The notes under the pieces: generated by a model | What the model saw: the letters and a program-made list of their open reading frames with translations, nothing else | Database searches by the model: none | Told to the model about the DNA's origin: nothing | Assembly (NCBI RefSeq): GCF_001995095.2 | Contig: NZ_MTSD02000001.1 | Span: 372,001-436,000, forward strand | Reading direction: 5' to 3' | Origin: Oceanospirillum linum | GTDB taxonomy: Bacteria; Pseudomonadota; Gammaproteobacteria; Pseudomonadales; Halomonadaceae | DNA length: 64,000 nucleotides | In this document: in pieces, positions 39,396 to 49,479 of the stretch | Numbering within the stretch: the first letter of the stretch is position 1 | How the letters are laid out: each line of letters opens with the position of its first letter | Position numbers and translations under genes: made by a program

Positions 39396-40511
39396 TCAGT
39401 TATCCATCAGGATCGTCAACATACGACGCAAAGGCTCAGCAGCCCCCCACAACAACTGATCACCCACACTGAATGCGTTCAGGTATTCATTGCCGATATT
39501 CATCTTGCGCAGACGACCAACCGGTACACTAAGAGTGCCTGTCACTTTTGCCGGCGTCAGTTCCTGAGCCGTGATATCACGCTCATTAGGAATCACTTTC
39601 ACCCAGTCGTTTGCCTCAGCGATCATGGCGTTAATCTCATCCATCGGCACATCGCGCTTCAGTTTGATGGTAAACGCCTGACTGTGACAACGCATCGCAC
39701 CGATACGCACACAGGTACCATCGATTGGAATCGGGTTCTTATCCAGCCCCAGAATCTTATTGGTTTCGGCAACTGCTTTCCACTCTTCCCGGCTCTGGCC
39801 ATTATCCAGCTTGCTGTCGATCCATGGGATCAAAGAACCTGCCAATGGTGCGCCGAAGTTGTCCAGCGGCATCTGATCACTGCGGATGGTTTCTGCAACT
39901 TTACGGTCGATATCCAGAATCGCCGCTGAAGACGCGATATCGTCTGCAACAGAGCCATGGATAATCCCCATCTGACTAATCAGCTCTTTCATGTGGCGGG
40001 CACCGCCACCAGAGGCCGCCTGATAGGTCATGGAGGTCATCCATTCGACAACATCATTCTGGAACAGGCCACCCAGGCCCATCAGCATCAGAGAAACGGT
40101 ACAGTTACCGCCGACAAAGGTTTTAACACCGTTTGCCAAACCGTCTTTGATCACGTTCATGTTGACCGGATCCAGAACAATGATCGCCTCATCATCCATA
40201 CGCAGTGAAGATGCGGCATCGATCCAATAACCGTTCCAACCACTGGCACGCAGCTTAGGGTAAACATCGTTTGTATAATCACCACCCTGACAGGTGATGA
40301 TAATATCCATGGCCTTCAGCTCTTCGATATCGGTAGCGTCTTTCAGGGCAGGCGCTTCTTTGCCAAAATTTGGCGCTGCCTGGCCTGCCTGAGAGGTTGT
40401 GAAGAAAATAGGTTCGATCTGGTTGAAGTCACCTTCATCCTGCATGCGCTGCATCAGCACAGAACCTACCATTCCGCGCCAGCCAACAAGACCTACACGT
40501 TTTTGAGCCAT
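39396..40511 (-). CDS. asd: Aspartate-semialdehyde dehydrogenase
   Basis: A 371-residue enzyme that reduces aspartyl phosphate to the semialdehyde for lysine, threonine and methionine synthesis. Active-site cysteine C137 is in [12 protein letters not shown]; the NADP-binding start is [18 protein letters not shown]. Length and sequence match the gammaproteobacterial type rather than the shorter asd2/usg type. It follows leuB by about 170 bases, the pseudomonad leuB-asd-fimV order. Confidence 0.96.
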   Translation of the reverse strand: MAQKRVGLVGWRGMVGSVLMQRMQDEGDFNQIEPIFFTTSQAGQAAPNFGKEAPALKDATDIEELKAMDIIITCQGGDYTNDVYPKLRASGWNGYWIDAASSLRMDDEAIIVLDPVNMNVIKDGLANGVKTFVGGNCTVSLMLMGLGGLFQNDVVEWMTSMTYQAASGGGARHMKELISQMGIIHGSVADDIASSAAILDIDRKVAETIRSDQMPLDNFGAPLAGSLIPWIDSKLDNGQSREEWKAVAETNKILGLDKNPIPIDGTCVRIGAMRCHSQAFTIKLKRDVPMDEINAMIAEANDWVKVIPNERDITAQELTPAKVTGTLSVPVGRLRKMNIGNEYLNAFSVGDQLLWGAAEPLRRMLTILMDN

Positions 40512-40684
40512 ATTGTCACCTATTGGTCTATGGAGTATTTGCCGCCCTACACCTCGTCTTAAAGGTATAGGCCGGTTAAGTAATTAACAGCAGAATCCGT
40601 GTCGGGCAGGCCCATGACCTACCTCCCGGCAATCTGCCTGAGCCGCTTTGTCTGCAGCCTCAGCGCTGTACCATAACGGTTTTA

Positions 40685-41746
40685 CTAAAGTGCAGCGACA
40701 ACAGCAGCACCCATCTCTTCAGTACTAACCAACTTACAGCCTTCCGACATAATATCCGCTGTACGCAAGCCCTGATCCAGCACCTTTTCTACCGCCTGCT
40801 CAATACGATCTGCCGCGGCAATCTCATTCAGAGAGTAACGCAGCATCATAGCTACGGACAGAATCGTTGCCAGGGGGTTTGCTTTACCCTGACCTGCAAT
40901 ATCCGGCGCCGAGCCATGGCACGGCTCGTACATACCTTTACCGTTTTCATCCAGAGAAGCGGATGGCAGCATACCGATAGAACCGGTCAGCATAGCAGCT
41001 GCATCGGACAGAATGTCGCCGAACATGTTGCCGGTTACCATCACATCAAACTGCTTAGGTGCGCGCACCAGCTGCATCGCGGCATTGTCCACCAGCATGT
41101 GAGACAACTCAACATCCGGGTATTCTTTGGCCAGCTCATCCATCACCTCTTTCCACAGCACAGTCACTTCCAGCACGTTGGATTTATCGATGGAGCACAA
41201 ACGCTTACCACGTTTCTGAGCTGCCTCAAATGCCTGGCGGCCAATACGACGAATCTCTGACTCGGAATAAACGTAGGTGTTGTAACCTTCACGCTCACCA
41301 TTATCCAGAGTACGGATCCCCCGAGGCTGACCAAAGTAGATACCCCCAGTCAATTCACGCACAATCAGAATATCCAACCCGGATACCACTTCCGGCTTAA
41401 GCGTTGAAGCCTCTGCCAGCTGTGGGTAAAGAATCGCCGGGCGTAGGTTAGCAAACAGTTCTAACTGAGAACGGATGCCCAGAAGACCTTTCTCAGGTCG
41501 CTGCTCCATCGCATTGCCATCCCACTTGGGACCACCGACAGCTCCCAATAAAATAGCATCGGCGTTACGGGCTTTTTCCAGAGTCTCATCCGGAAGAGGG
41601 TTACCTGTGGCATCCACAGCTGCGCCGCCGATCAGAGCGGAGTCAATCTCAATATCCAGATTCAGCGTGCCCAGCACTTTTACTGCTTCGGTTACAATCT
41701 CAGGGCCGATGCCATCACCGGGCAATACCAATACATGCTTTGTCAT
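40685..41746 (-). CDS. leuB: 3-isopropylmalate dehydrogenase
   Basis: A 353-residue NAD-dependent oxidative decarboxylase of leucine synthesis. [31 protein letters not shown] and [16 protein letters not shown] are family motifs. It lies about 105 bases after leuD; a shared transcript is likely but not proven by the sequence. Confidence 0.97.
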   Translation of the reverse strand: MTKHVLVLPGDGIGPEIVTEAVKVLGTLNLDIEIDSALIGGAAVDATGNPLPDETLEKARNADAILLGAVGGPKWDGNAMEQRPEKGLLGIRSQLELFANLRPAILYPQLAEASTLKPEVVSGLDILIVRELTGGIYFGQPRGIRTLDNGEREGYNTYVYSESEIRRIGRQAFEAAQKRGKRLCSIDKSNVLEVTVLWKEVMDELAKEYPDVELSHMLVDNAAMQLVRAPKQFDVMVTGNMFGDILSDAAAMLTGSIGMLPSASLDENGKGMYEPCHGSAPDIAGQGKANPLATILSVAMMLRYSLNEIAAADRIEQAVEKVLDQGLRTADIMSEGCKLVSTEEMGAAVVAAL

Positions 41747-41851
41747 TTTCTGTTATCCCGAGGCAGGTCGGTTACCTGCCTTTATCTGTACATAGAATAT
41801 TTAGCTTCACGGTCTGTTAAAACTAAGCTCAGTCAGTCATTAAAAAGCGTA

Positions 41852-42496
41852 TTAAACCTGGCGGAACAACCATGGCTGTGAAGCCTGATGCTTCGCTTCA
41901 AACGCTTTAATGGCATCTGATTTTTCCAGTGTCAGGCCGATATCATCCAGACCATTGATCAGGCAATGACGGCGGAAGTCATCTACATCAAACGTAATAC
42001 TGCGTCCGGATGGCGTACGAATCTCTTTCGCATCCAGATCCACCGTCAGACGATAACCTTCTGCACCAGCAACTTCTGTAAACAGGCTATCGACAGTCGC
42101 ATCATCCAGAACGATCGGCAGAATGCCGTTCTTAAAGCAGTTGTTGTAGAAAATATCCGCAAAGCTTGGCGCAATAACACAGCGGAAACCGTAATCCAAC
42201 AACGCCCAGGGTGCATGTTCGCGGGAAGAACCACAACCAAAGTTCTGGCGCGCCAGCAGTATAGAAGCGCCGTCATAACGCGGCTGATTCAGAACAAAGT
42301 CCGGGTTTTTCGGTCGCTGACTGCAGTCCTGATCAGGCTTACCTTCATCCAGATAGCGCAGTTCATCAAACAAGTTTGGCCCAAAACCAGATCGCTTGAT
42401 CGATTTCAGAAACTGCTTAGGGATAATCATGTCGGTGTCGACATTGGCGCGATCCATTGGAGCAACCAAGCCATCTAATTGAGTAAACTTTTCCAT
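41852..42496 (-). CDS. leuD: 3-isopropylmalate dehydratase small subunit
   Basis: A 214-residue aconitase swivel-domain protein that pairs with Leu[16 protein letters not shown] and the [13 protein letters not shown] substrate-binding loop are present. It lies 15 bases after leuC. Confidence 0.97.
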   Translation of the reverse strand: MEKFTQLDGLVAPMDRANVDTDMIIPKQFLKSIKRSGFGPNLFDELRYLDEGKPDQDCSQRPKNPDFVLNQPRYDGASILLARQNFGCGSSREHAPWALLDYGFRCVIAPSFADIFYNNCFKNGILPIVLDDATVDSLFTEVAGAEGYRLTVDLDAKEIRTPSGRSITFDVDDFRRHCLINGLDDIGLTLEKSDAIKAFEAKHQASQPWLFRQV

Positions 42497-42511
42497 GGGT
42501 GCCTCCGGTAA

Positions 42512-43942
42512 TCAGTTAGCTTGCAAAACATCACGAACATCAACAAAGTGACCAGCAACCGCTGCGGCTGCGGCCATGCCTGGGCTGACCAGATGCGTCC
42601 GGCCACCAAAACCCTGACGACCTTCAAAATTGCGATTTGATGTTGAGGCACAATGTTCACCGACCCCCAGTTTATCGGCATTCATCGCCAGACACATGGA
42701 GCAACCCGGCTCACGCCATTCAAAACCCGCTTCGACAAAGACTTTATCCAGTCCCTCTTTTTCTGCCTGGGCTTTTACCAGACCAGAACCCGGTACAACC
42801 AGTGCCTGCTTAACATTCGCTGCAACTTTTTTACCTTTAGCAACAGCCGCTGCTTCACGCAGATCCTCAATACGGGAGTTCGTGCAGGAACCGATAAAAA
42901 CACTATCCAGCTTAATATCAGTAATTGACTGGCCCGCTTTCAAACCCATATATTCTAAAGCACGGGCATAGGCTTTCTGCTGATCTTCTTCTGCCTGTTC
43001 TGCAGGGTTTGGAACGATACCGGAGACCGGCAACACCATTTCAGGAGAGTTCCCCCAGGTTACTTGTGGCTCAATATCAGCCGCTTCAAGTTCAACGACA
43101 GTATCAAACACAGCATCAGCATCAGAGTGCAGGTCACTCCATACCTCAACTGCCTGCTCCCATTGCGCCTCTGTCGGCGCAAACGGGCGGCCTTTAACAT
43201 AATCAATTGTTGTCTGATCCACAGCGACCAGGCCGACACGGGCACCCGCTTCAATCGCCATATTACAGATGGTCATACGCCCTTCCATCGACAGGTTGCG
43301 AATCGCTTCACCGCCAAATTCAATGGCACAACCATTGCCACCTGCAGTACCTATTTTACCGATTACCGCCAGAACGATATCTTTACCAGTAACACCGGCG
43401 ACCAAGGTACCGTTAACCTTCACCAGCATATTTTTCATTTTGCGCTGAATCAGGCACTGGGTCGCCAACACATGCTCTACTTCTGAAGTACCGATACCGT
43501 GTGCCAGAGCACCGAAAGCACCATGGGTTGCAGTATGGGAGTCACCACAAACCAATGTCATACCAGGCAGAGTTGCCCCCTGCTCAGGACCAACGACGTG
43601 TACAATACCCTGACGTATGTCGTTAATTTTGAATTCTGTGATACCAAAGTCGTCACAGTTCTCATCCAGAGTCACAACCTGAATTTTGGAAACCGGGTCT
43701 TCGATACCGGCATTACCCTCTTTACGCTCTTTCAGTGTGGTTGGCACATTGTGGTCTGGCGTTGCCAGGTTCGTATCCAAACGCCAGGGTTTACGACCTG
43801 CAATACGCAGACCTTCAAACGCCTGGGGTGACGTTACTTCGTGCAGTAACTGACGGTCGATATAAATCAACGAAGTGCCATCATCACGCTCTTCAACTAA
43901 ATGGTTATCCCACAATTTATCGTACAGGGTTTTGCCTGCCAT
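42512..43942 (-). CDS. leuC: 3-isopropylmalate dehydratase large subunit
   Basis: A 476-residue aconitase-family [4Fe-4S] enzyme that isomerises 2-isopropylmalate. The three cluster cysteines are those of [13 protein letters not shown] and [34 protein letters not shown] is also diagnostic. First gene of leuCD(B), divergent from a LysR-type regulator. Confidence 0.97.
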   Translation of the reverse strand: MAGKTLYDKLWDNHLVEERDDGTSLIYIDRQLLHEVTSPQAFEGLRIAGRKPWRLDTNLATPDHNVPTTLKERKEGNAGIEDPVSKIQVVTLDENCDDFGITEFKINDIRQGIVHVVGPEQGATLPGMTLVCGDSHTATHGAFGALAHGIGTSEVEHVLATQCLIQRKMKNMLVKVNGTLVAGVTGKDIVLAVIGKIGTAGGNGCAIEFGGEAIRNLSMEGRMTICNMAIEAGARVGLVAVDQTTIDYVKGRPFAPTEAQWEQAVEVWSDLHSDADAVFDTVVELEAADIEPQVTWGNSPEMVLPVSGIVPNPAEQAEEDQQKAYARALEYMGLKAGQSITDIKLDSVFIGSCTNSRIEDLREAAAVAKGKKVAANVKQALVVPGSGLVKAQAEKEGLDKVFVEAGFEWREPGCSMCLAMNADKLGVGEHCASTSNRNFEGRQGFGGRTHLVSPGMAAAAAVAGHFVDVRDVLQAN

Positions 43943-44066
43943 CTGCCTAACTCCTCATGCATCTGTTTTCAGACCCGTATTTCTCATATTTTCAGCAACA
44001 AGCAGGTTTCAACCAGCGGGTTGCACTTTATTTACGGGTTATTCGACCAGTTTATAAGCCGCAATA

Positions 44067-44094
44067 AGATAAAACAAATTCATATTTTTTATCT
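44067..44094. promoter_or_regulatory. Dyad in the leuC-lysR divergent region (candidate LysR operator)
   Basis: AGATAAAA (44067-44074) and TTTTATCT (44087-44094) form a perfect inverted repeat with a 12-base spacer. It sits between the divergent leuC and lysR starts, where LysR-type regulators bind, and a TATAAT lies at 44112-44117 nearer lysR. Confidence 0.45.
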
Positions 44095-44172
44095 ATTGGA
44101 TTCCTTTTGGTTATAATTGATCTCATTTGATTTAATAAATAGCCTTCAAGTGAGAATTTAAGAGCAGACCCC

Positions 44173-45075
44173 ATGGATACTCAATCGTTACATGCCTTCA
44201 TTACAGTTGCAGAGACAGGCTCTTTTTCCCGAGCAGCAGAGCTGCTACACCTGACTCAACCGGCAATATCAAAACGTATTGCAAACCTGGAGCGACAACT
44301 GGCGTGCAGATTGTTTGACCGCATTGGTCGGCAGACCCATCTCACAGAAGCGGGCCTGGCACTCATGCCACGGGCACAAAGCGTTCTGATCGAACTGGAG
44401 GACACGCGCCGTCTGCTGAACAACCTGAACGGTGAGGTCTCCGGCTCGCTGGTACTGGCTACCAGCCATCATATTGGCCTGCACCGGCTACCACCTGTAT
44501 TAAAATCATTTACCCATCAGTACCCTCAGGTGAAACTGGATATGCGCTTTCTGGATTCAGAGCAGGCTTACGAAGGCATATTGCAGGGCAAGCTGGAGCT
44601 GGCTGTGGTGACACTCTCACCTCAAACCAATAGCAGCCTGAAAGTTGTTCCGGTCTGGACAGACCACCTGAAGCTGGTGGTTTCTAAAGACCACCCTCTT
44701 AATCGATCGACTCAGGTTAGCCTCAATGAGTTAACCCATTTTGATGCGGTACTGCCAGGCTTTCAAACCTTTACCCGGGGGATTGTTGAAGCAGCTTTCG
44801 CCCGAGAGCAGCTGACCTTAAATGTGGCGCTATCCACTAATTATATGGAAACACTAAAAATGATGGTCTCAATCGGCCTGGGCTGGAGCCTTCTGCCAGA
44901 TACGCTGATTGATGACAGCATGTCCGTTATCCCCTTGCCGGATGTCGATATTACACGCCCTCTGGGTTATCTTTACCACAAGGAACGTACCTTATCTAAC
45001 GCTGGCCAGAAAATGATAGCCTTACTGAACAATGCCATAGAGCCATCAGCAGATATAAAAGCACAACACGGATAA
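44173..45075 (+). CDS. LysR-family transcriptional regulator
   Basis: A 300-residue LysR protein: winged helix-turn-helix in residues 1-60 (LHAFITVAETGSFSRAAELLHLTQPAISKRIANLE) and a periplasmic-binding-like effector domain after about residue 90. It is divergent from leuC, so it probably regulates leuCD and itself; the effector may be a leucine-pathway intermediate, as for other regulators in this position (inference). It ends at a hairpin shared with phaC. Confidence 0.92.
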   Translation: MDTQSLHAFITVAETGSFSRAAELLHLTQPAISKRIANLERQLACRLFDRIGRQTHLTEAGLALMPRAQSVLIELEDTRRLLNNLNGEVSGSLVLATSHHIGLHRLPPVLKSFTHQYPQVKLDMRFLDSEQAYEGILQGKLELAVVTLSPQTNSSLKVVPVWTDHLKLVVSKDHPLNRSTQVSLNELTHFDAVLPGFQTFTRGIVEAAFAREQLTLNVALSTNYMETLKMMVSIGLGWSLLPDTLIDDSMSVIPLPDVDITRPLGYLYHKERTLSNAGQKMIALLNNAIEPSADIKAQHG

Positions 45076-45112
45076 TAAGCCGGCACCCCTTCAAGATCAG
45101 GGTACCGGCTTA
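45076..45112. terminator. Hairpin between convergent lysR and phaC
   Basis: A 13-base stem with one mismatch (TAAGCCGGCACCC/GGGTACCGGCTTA) lies immediately after the lysR stop codon and 28 bases from the phaC stop. No T-run, so it is a probable but not classical bidirectional terminator. Confidence 0.6.
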
Positions 45113-45139
45113 CAATGCCGTTGAACTCAGATTACAAAA

Positions 45140-46990
45140 CTAATCAGCGTTCGTAGCAGCGTCTGCTTTTAACACATCAACAATCCGCATTGTGGCATAA
45201 GATCCCGGAGCCGCTTCAATGACATTCAGTTTACCGGCACCTGGCTCACGGGCTGCAACCATCGTTTTAGGGTCAGCATATTTATTTGATGTGCTCCACT
45301 CCTGCCAGTTTGGCCACCAGGAACCCGGATGCTTTTCAGCGCCGGCGAACCAAGCGTCCGGTGTATCTGCCAGTTTATCATTCGTCCAGTAACCGTATTT
45401 CTCTTTGGTGGGTGGATTCACAATACCTGCAATATGCCCTGAACCGGACAAAACAAACTTAACAGGTCCAGAGTGTATTTGAGCGCCCTTGTAGGTGGAT
45501 GTCCATTTGGCAATGTGATCCTGAATGGTTGATACAAAATAAACCGGGGTTTTAATCTTGCTCAAATCTATCGGCGTTTCATTCAGGGTGATACCACCTG
45601 GTTTGACCAGATTGTTTTCCAGATACATATTACGCAGATAAAACTTATGCATTGCTGCCGGCATGTTCGTACTGTCAGTATTCCAGTACAGCAGATCAAA
45701 TGCCGCAGGACGCTCACCTTTCAGGTAGTTATTGATAAAGAAGGACCAGAACAGATCGTTCTCACGTAACAAATTAAAGCTGAAAGCCATCGCACGGCCA
45801 TCAAGATAACCATCACGATCCAATTGGCGCTCAATACCTGCCAGTGTCGCTTCATTGATAAAGACACCAATTTCACCAGGGTCAGTGAAGTCCTGAAGCG
45901 TTGCCATATAGGTTGCAGATTTAACGCGCTTATCATTTTTCGCTGCCATATAGGCCAGGGTTGATGCCGTTAACGTACCACCAATACAGTAAGAGATCAC
46001 ATTGACCTCTTTCTCACCGGTTGCCTGCTCAATAGCATCTATCGCTTCCAGCGGGCCTTCCAGCATATAGTTTTCAAAGCTTTTATCACGCAGGGATGGT
46101 CCCGGATTCACCCAGGAAATAATAAACACCGTATGGCCCTGATCAACCAGCCACTTAACCAGCGAGTTACTGGAGCGCAGATCAAGAATGTAATACTTGT
46201 TGATCCAGGGTGGCACGATCAGCAGTGGCGTCTTAAATACTTTTTCGGTGCTTGGCTTGTACTGAATCAGCTGCATCAGGTCATTCTGATAAACCACCTC
46301 ACCAGGTGTGCTGGCAACATTTTCACCGGGCTTAAAAGCACTCCGATCCGTCATGGCAACATTCAGGCCATCACGACTGGACTTAAGATCCTCAATGAGC
46401 TGCTCCATACCCTGAATCAGATTACGCCCCTTCGTTTCAAAGGTACGACGAATCACTTCCGGGTTCGTTGCCACAAAATTACTCGGGCTCATTGCATTAA
46501 CAAACTGCCGGGTATGGAAGTCTATGGTTTGACTCGCATGGGGACTCAAACCTTCAATATTGTGCACTGTGTTAAAAATACTGCGGGCAAACAGCAGGTA
46601 GGACTGCTTGATAAAATCAAACAGCGCATTTTCAGCCCACTCGCTATCATTAAAGCGGCGATCATCTTTAGCGGGTTCAACAATCGGGTCAACGGCTTCT
46701 CCCATCATCTGACGGGCCGTATTTTGCCAAAGCTGAATCTGGCTCTTCCATAGATTCATCTGCTCTTCATAAATCACCATTGGGTTTATGGCCAGCTGTT
46801 CAGACATCTTCTGAAAAGATTCCGATACGTCGAATAAAATGGAAAGAGATGGGTCACTCATACCCTGGCGGGACATCAGTTGTTCGATAAGCTTTTGATA
46901 TTGACTGTTAGCATTGGAAATAAAATCAGCTAACTCAGCAGGATCGTAGATGTAATCCGTTGAATCTGTGCTCTGTTCACTCATGAGCAT
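45140..46990 (-). CDS. phaC: Class I poly(3-hydroxyalkanoate) synthase
   Basis: A 616-residue polymerase that joins (R)-3-hydroxyacyl-CoA units into granule polyester. The lipase-like box reads SYCIGG with nucleophile C335; the catalytic Asp is in QDHIAKW and the His in GSGHIAGIVNPP. The N-terminal domain with EEQMNLWKSQIQLWQNTARQMMG and the length fit class I synthases. It lies downstream of a phasin gene on the same strand. phaA/phaB are not in the window. Confidence 0.95.
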   Translation of the reverse strand: MLMSEQSTDSTDYIYDPAELADFISNANSQYQKLIEQLMSRQGMSDPSLSILFDVSESFQKMSEQLAINPMVIYEEQMNLWKSQIQLWQNTARQMMGEAVDPIVEPAKDDRRFNDSEWAENALFDFIKQSYLLFARSIFNTVHNIEGLSPHASQTIDFHTRQFVNAMSPSNFVATNPEVIRRTFETKGRNLIQGMEQLIEDLKSSRDGLNVAMTDRSAFKPGENVASTPGEVVYQNDLMQLIQYKPSTEKVFKTPLLIVPPWINKYYILDLRSSNSLVKWLVDQGHTVFIISWVNPGPSLRDKSFENYMLEGPLEAIDAIEQATGEKEVNVISYCIGGTLTASTLAYMAAKNDKRVKSATYMATLQDFTDPGEIGVFINEATLAGIERQLDRDGYLDGRAMAFSFNLLRENDLFWSFFINNYLKGERPAAFDLLYWNTDSTNMPAAMHKFYLRNMYLENNLVKPGGITLNETPIDLSKIKTPVYFVSTIQDHIAKWTSTYKGAQIHSGPVKFVLSGSGHIAGIVNPPTKEKYGYWTNDKLADTPDAWFAGAEKHPGSWWPNWQEWSTSNKYADPKTMVAAREPGAGKLNVIEAAPGSYATMRIVDVLKADAATNAD

Positions 46991-47076
46991 ACCTCACTTG
47001 GTCTCACTTAAAGACCGGGTCATCCCTGGTGTCTTTCGACAAGCATCACAATTAGAAAAAACGAGGAGGGAGAATA

Positions 47077-47102
47077 AGAAGGCCACATAATTGCGGCCTT
47101 CT
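47077..47102 (-). terminator. Terminator-like hairpin after the phasin gene
   Basis: AGAAGGCC/GGCCTTCT stem extended past one mismatch, followed on the minus strand by a T-rich stretch (TTATTCT). It lies 14 bases past the phasin stop and may reduce phaC expression relative to the abundant phasin. Confidence 0.6.
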
Positions 47103-47116
47103 GGGTATTCAGCAAA

Positions 47117-47521
47117 TTAAGCCGAAGCTGAGCTGCGGCTATTGCTCTTTGCTGCGGGCTTGGCTTCAGCAGCTGGGGCAGCCGCTGCAGTGGTGCGAGA
47201 TTCTTCAACGATTTTCTCGACTTCCTGCTTAAATTCCATGGTCATATCAGCCATGCTTTTTGCGTCTTCCAGGACTTTCTTACTCAGGGTGCTCATGAGT
47301 TCAGCCTGAGATGCAGTGAAGTCGCGTACAGAATCAGCATCTTTGATTTCCGTAGCATTTTTCAACTGGTTAACGCCCATTTTACTGTACGACTTAAGAG
47401 CTTCGATCTGAAACTCTGTCATCTTTTCCATGTTTTCAACCATCAATGCATTCATTTTACGCATTGGTGCATACATGTTTTTTGTCTGTTCAGCAAAAGC
47501 GTTCATGATTTTGTCTTGCAT
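47117..47521 (-). CDS. Phasin family protein
   Basis: A 134-residue amphipathic helical protein (MQDKIMNAFAEQTKNMYAPM...) with an Ala/Pro/Lys/Ser-rich C-terminal tail, as in phasins that coat polyhydroxyalkanoate granules. The frame is open further upstream to 47572, but the ATG at 47521 has AAAGGA at good spacing and gives the usual phasin start. It precedes phaC and follows a perfect TTGACA promoter element. Confidence 0.87.
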   Translation of the reverse strand: MQDKIMNAFAEQTKNMYAPMRKMNALMVENMEKMTEFQIEALKSYSKMGVNQLKNATEIKDADSVRDFTASQAELMSTLSKKVLEDAKSMADMTMEFKQEVEKIVEESRTTAAAAPAAEAKPAAKSNSRSSASA

Positions 47522-47550
47522 GATATATTCCTTTCTTGGATTATCGACTT

Positions 47551-47579
47551 GATAAATTCTATAGTTTGCCAAGTGTCAA
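47551..47579 (-). promoter_or_regulatory. Candidate sigma-70 promoter of the phasin gene
   Basis: On the minus strand a perfect TTGACA (47574-47579) is followed after 17 bases by TTTATC (47551-47556), a weak -10. It lies about 30 bases upstream of the phasin start codon at 47521. Confidence 0.45.
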
Positions 47580-47761
47580 TATGATTACATCTGTGAGGCA
47601 CTCATATTGCACTGCACACAACGAATACTTTCGTTGGGTATGGCGTTAATAAGCTCAGCTTATTTTTACCTGCCAATGCATCCGGCACTAAAAGCAGGCA
47701 TTCTCCCTGTCACTTCCCTATCTCTTAATTAGAACATTCCATTTTACTGTAAAGTGTTTTT

Positions 47762-48004
47762 TTATTTTTGCTGGGTGTAACTATTAAGCATCTGCATCAT
47801 CATTTTTTGATATGTCTCAACAGAATCAAAACCCTGACTTATAAAAGGCTTCATTAAAGCTAAGGGCTCGTAACCCTCAACACCTTCTTCCATCTGCTGG
47901 CGAATTTTGACCATCAGATCTTCCTGAAATTTTTGCACATCCGGAAGGCCCATCGCCTTACGAAATTCTTCAGGCGTCATATCGACTTCGATGTTTACCT
48001 TCAT
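47762..48004 (-). CDS. DUF6489-like small protein
   Basis: An 80-residue protein, MKVNIEVDMTPEEFRKAMGLPDVQ..., with a short beta strand followed by helices and a Met/Gln-rich C-terminus. The VNIEVDMTPEE(F/A)R...GLPDV pattern is that of DUF6489 proteins, which have no known function. The frame continues upstream to 48214 but the ATG at 48004 has AAAGGAG at the right distance. It lies upstream of the phasin-phaC genes on the same strand, which hints at a link to granules or to lipid metabolism, but that is only context. Confidence 0.75.
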   Translation of the reverse strand: MKVNIEVDMTPEEFRKAMGLPDVQKFQEDLMVKIRQQMEEGVEGYEPLALMKPFISQGFDSVETYQKMMMQMLNSYTQQK

Positions 48005-48129
48005 GTAATCTCCTTTCCCTATGCAGGGAATTATAAGACTAATGTAACGCGCAGTGTCGCTATGTTGCAACTGCACAATCGTTATATCTGCGACTTGGAG
48101 CAATATTTCAGTCACAAGCTTAGTTAAGT

Positions 48130-49353
48130 TTATTGCTTTTCTTCTGCCCAGTAGCAGCGATGTATCCAAAGCGACCAAAGCACCAATGCAGCACCAAAAC
48201 CTGCAGCAACACAAGCCAGCAGATAGCTTCCCTGGGCACCAATGCTCACCCAGAGTAAACCACTACCCCATGCTCCAAGTGCTCCACCAACGCCATACCC
48301 TAAACTACTGTATAACGCCTGCCCCTGGCCTGCTGTTTTGCCCGTAAAAAAACGTTGTACTAAAGCAATTGAAGCCGCATGAAAACTGCCAAAAGTGGCT
48401 GCATGCAACAACTGGGATGCTAAAAGCAACATCAGTTCATCAGCAAAAAGAGCTACCATCAGCCAGCGCAGAGCCGCTAAAACCAAACTCAACAGCAGCA
48501 AAATTTCGGGCTTAAAGCGTGTTAGCAGCAGGTGCATTATGGCAAACAGAACGACTTCAGCCATTACACCTAATGACCATAGTAATCCAATCAGGCTGCG
48601 GCTATAGCCAACGCCCTCCATATAAATAGAGAAAAAAGTGTAATACGGTCCATGGGAGACCTGCATCAAAATAACTGACAATAGAAAGACAAAAACAGGA
48701 GGGTGCTTTAAACGCCGCCAAAAACCTTCCTCCTGACGGGAATCTCTCTTGTTAACAGGAGGGCCATCTGATTCAGAGGCTGGTATTTTTGCCTCAACAT
48801 CGGGCCAAATCTTTCCAGCTGGAATCATCAGTGTCGATAATGCCATAAAAGTCATGACAGATAAGATACTGACGGGCAGCCAGGTTACTGCAACCTGATC
48901 CAACAGCCAGCCAAGGCTTGCAACTGCTGCAATAAATCCAACAGAACCCCAAAGACGTATCTGACCGTAACGTTCTTCACGGCCTTTTATCGCTTTCAAG
49001 GTGATTACCTCATATTGCGGCAGGATGGCATTCCAGAAAAAGCTATACAGCACCATCGCAACAGCCATTGACCAAAATCCCTGCTGCAGATACACCGTCA
49101 GGAAACAAAGAGGTGTTAGCACCGCTCCCAGGCGCATAACGGATACATGGGCCTTCTTCTGGTCTGCCCAATAGCTCCACAAATTAGGAGCAACCAGCTT
49201 GGTCGCAATAAAAATAGCCATCAGAGAGCCAATCTGCTTTGCATCAAACCCTAGGGACTGCAGATACAATCCCCAATAAGGGTTTGTAGCCCCAAGAACC
49301 GCAAAATAAAAGAAATAGACAGAAGATAACACCCAATAAGCATTGGCCATCAT
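48130..49353 (-). CDS. MFS transporter, HcaT/MFS_1-like
   Basis: A 407-residue permease of about 12 helices. The start SVYFFYFAVLGATNPYWGLYLQSLGFDAKQIGSLMA and the RYGQIRLWGSVGFIAA segment are typical of the 3-phenylpropionate/nucleoside-type MFS_1-like subfamily. Substrate unknown. It may be co-transcribed with the downstream DUF6489 gene (125-base gap). Confidence 0.85.
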   Translation of the reverse strand: MMANAYWVLSSVYFFYFAVLGATNPYWGLYLQSLGFDAKQIGSLMAIFIATKLVAPNLWSYWADQKKAHVSVMRLGAVLTPLCFLTVYLQQGFWSMAVAMVLYSFFWNAILPQYEVITLKAIKGREERYGQIRLWGSVGFIAAVASLGWLLDQVAVTWLPVSILSVMTFMALSTLMIPAGKIWPDVEAKIPASESDGPPVNKRDSRQEEGFWRRLKHPPVFVFLLSVILMQVSHGPYYTFFSIYMEGVGYSRSLIGLLWSLGVMAEVVLFAIMHLLLTRFKPEILLLLSLVLAALRWLMVALFADELMLLLASQLLHAATFGSFHAASIALVQRFFTGKTAGQGQALYSSLGYGVGGALGAWGSGLLWVSIGAQGSYLLACVAAGFGAALVLWSLWIHRCYWAEEKQ

Positions 49354-49436
49354 ATCAGTGCCACTGGATCACTTGATTTAAGTACATAGGAAGCCACCGT
49401 CATAGAAGAATCAATAGCCAACAGAAAGGTAAAAAA

Positions 49437-49459
49437 ATACCCCGTACAAGCCGGGGTAT
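49437..49459 (-). terminator. Rho-independent terminator of aroC
   Basis: Eight-base stem ATACCCCG/CGGGGTAT with a seven-base loop followed on the minus strand by TTTTTTT, about 20 bases past the aroC stop. Confidence 0.9.
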
Positions 49460-49479
49460 CATTGCGCAGAGCTTCCGGG

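Noticed and set aside
47619-47636. CAACGAA/TTCGTTG hairpin upstream of the phasin gene
   Set aside because: Arms of seven bases without a T-run; it could be an operator or terminator, but support is too weak to annotate.
48005-48214. Upstream extension of the DUF6489 frame
   Set aside because: The Cys-rich N-terminal extension has no ribosome site and overlaps the MFS gene, whereas the ATG at 48004 has a perfect AAAGGAG.
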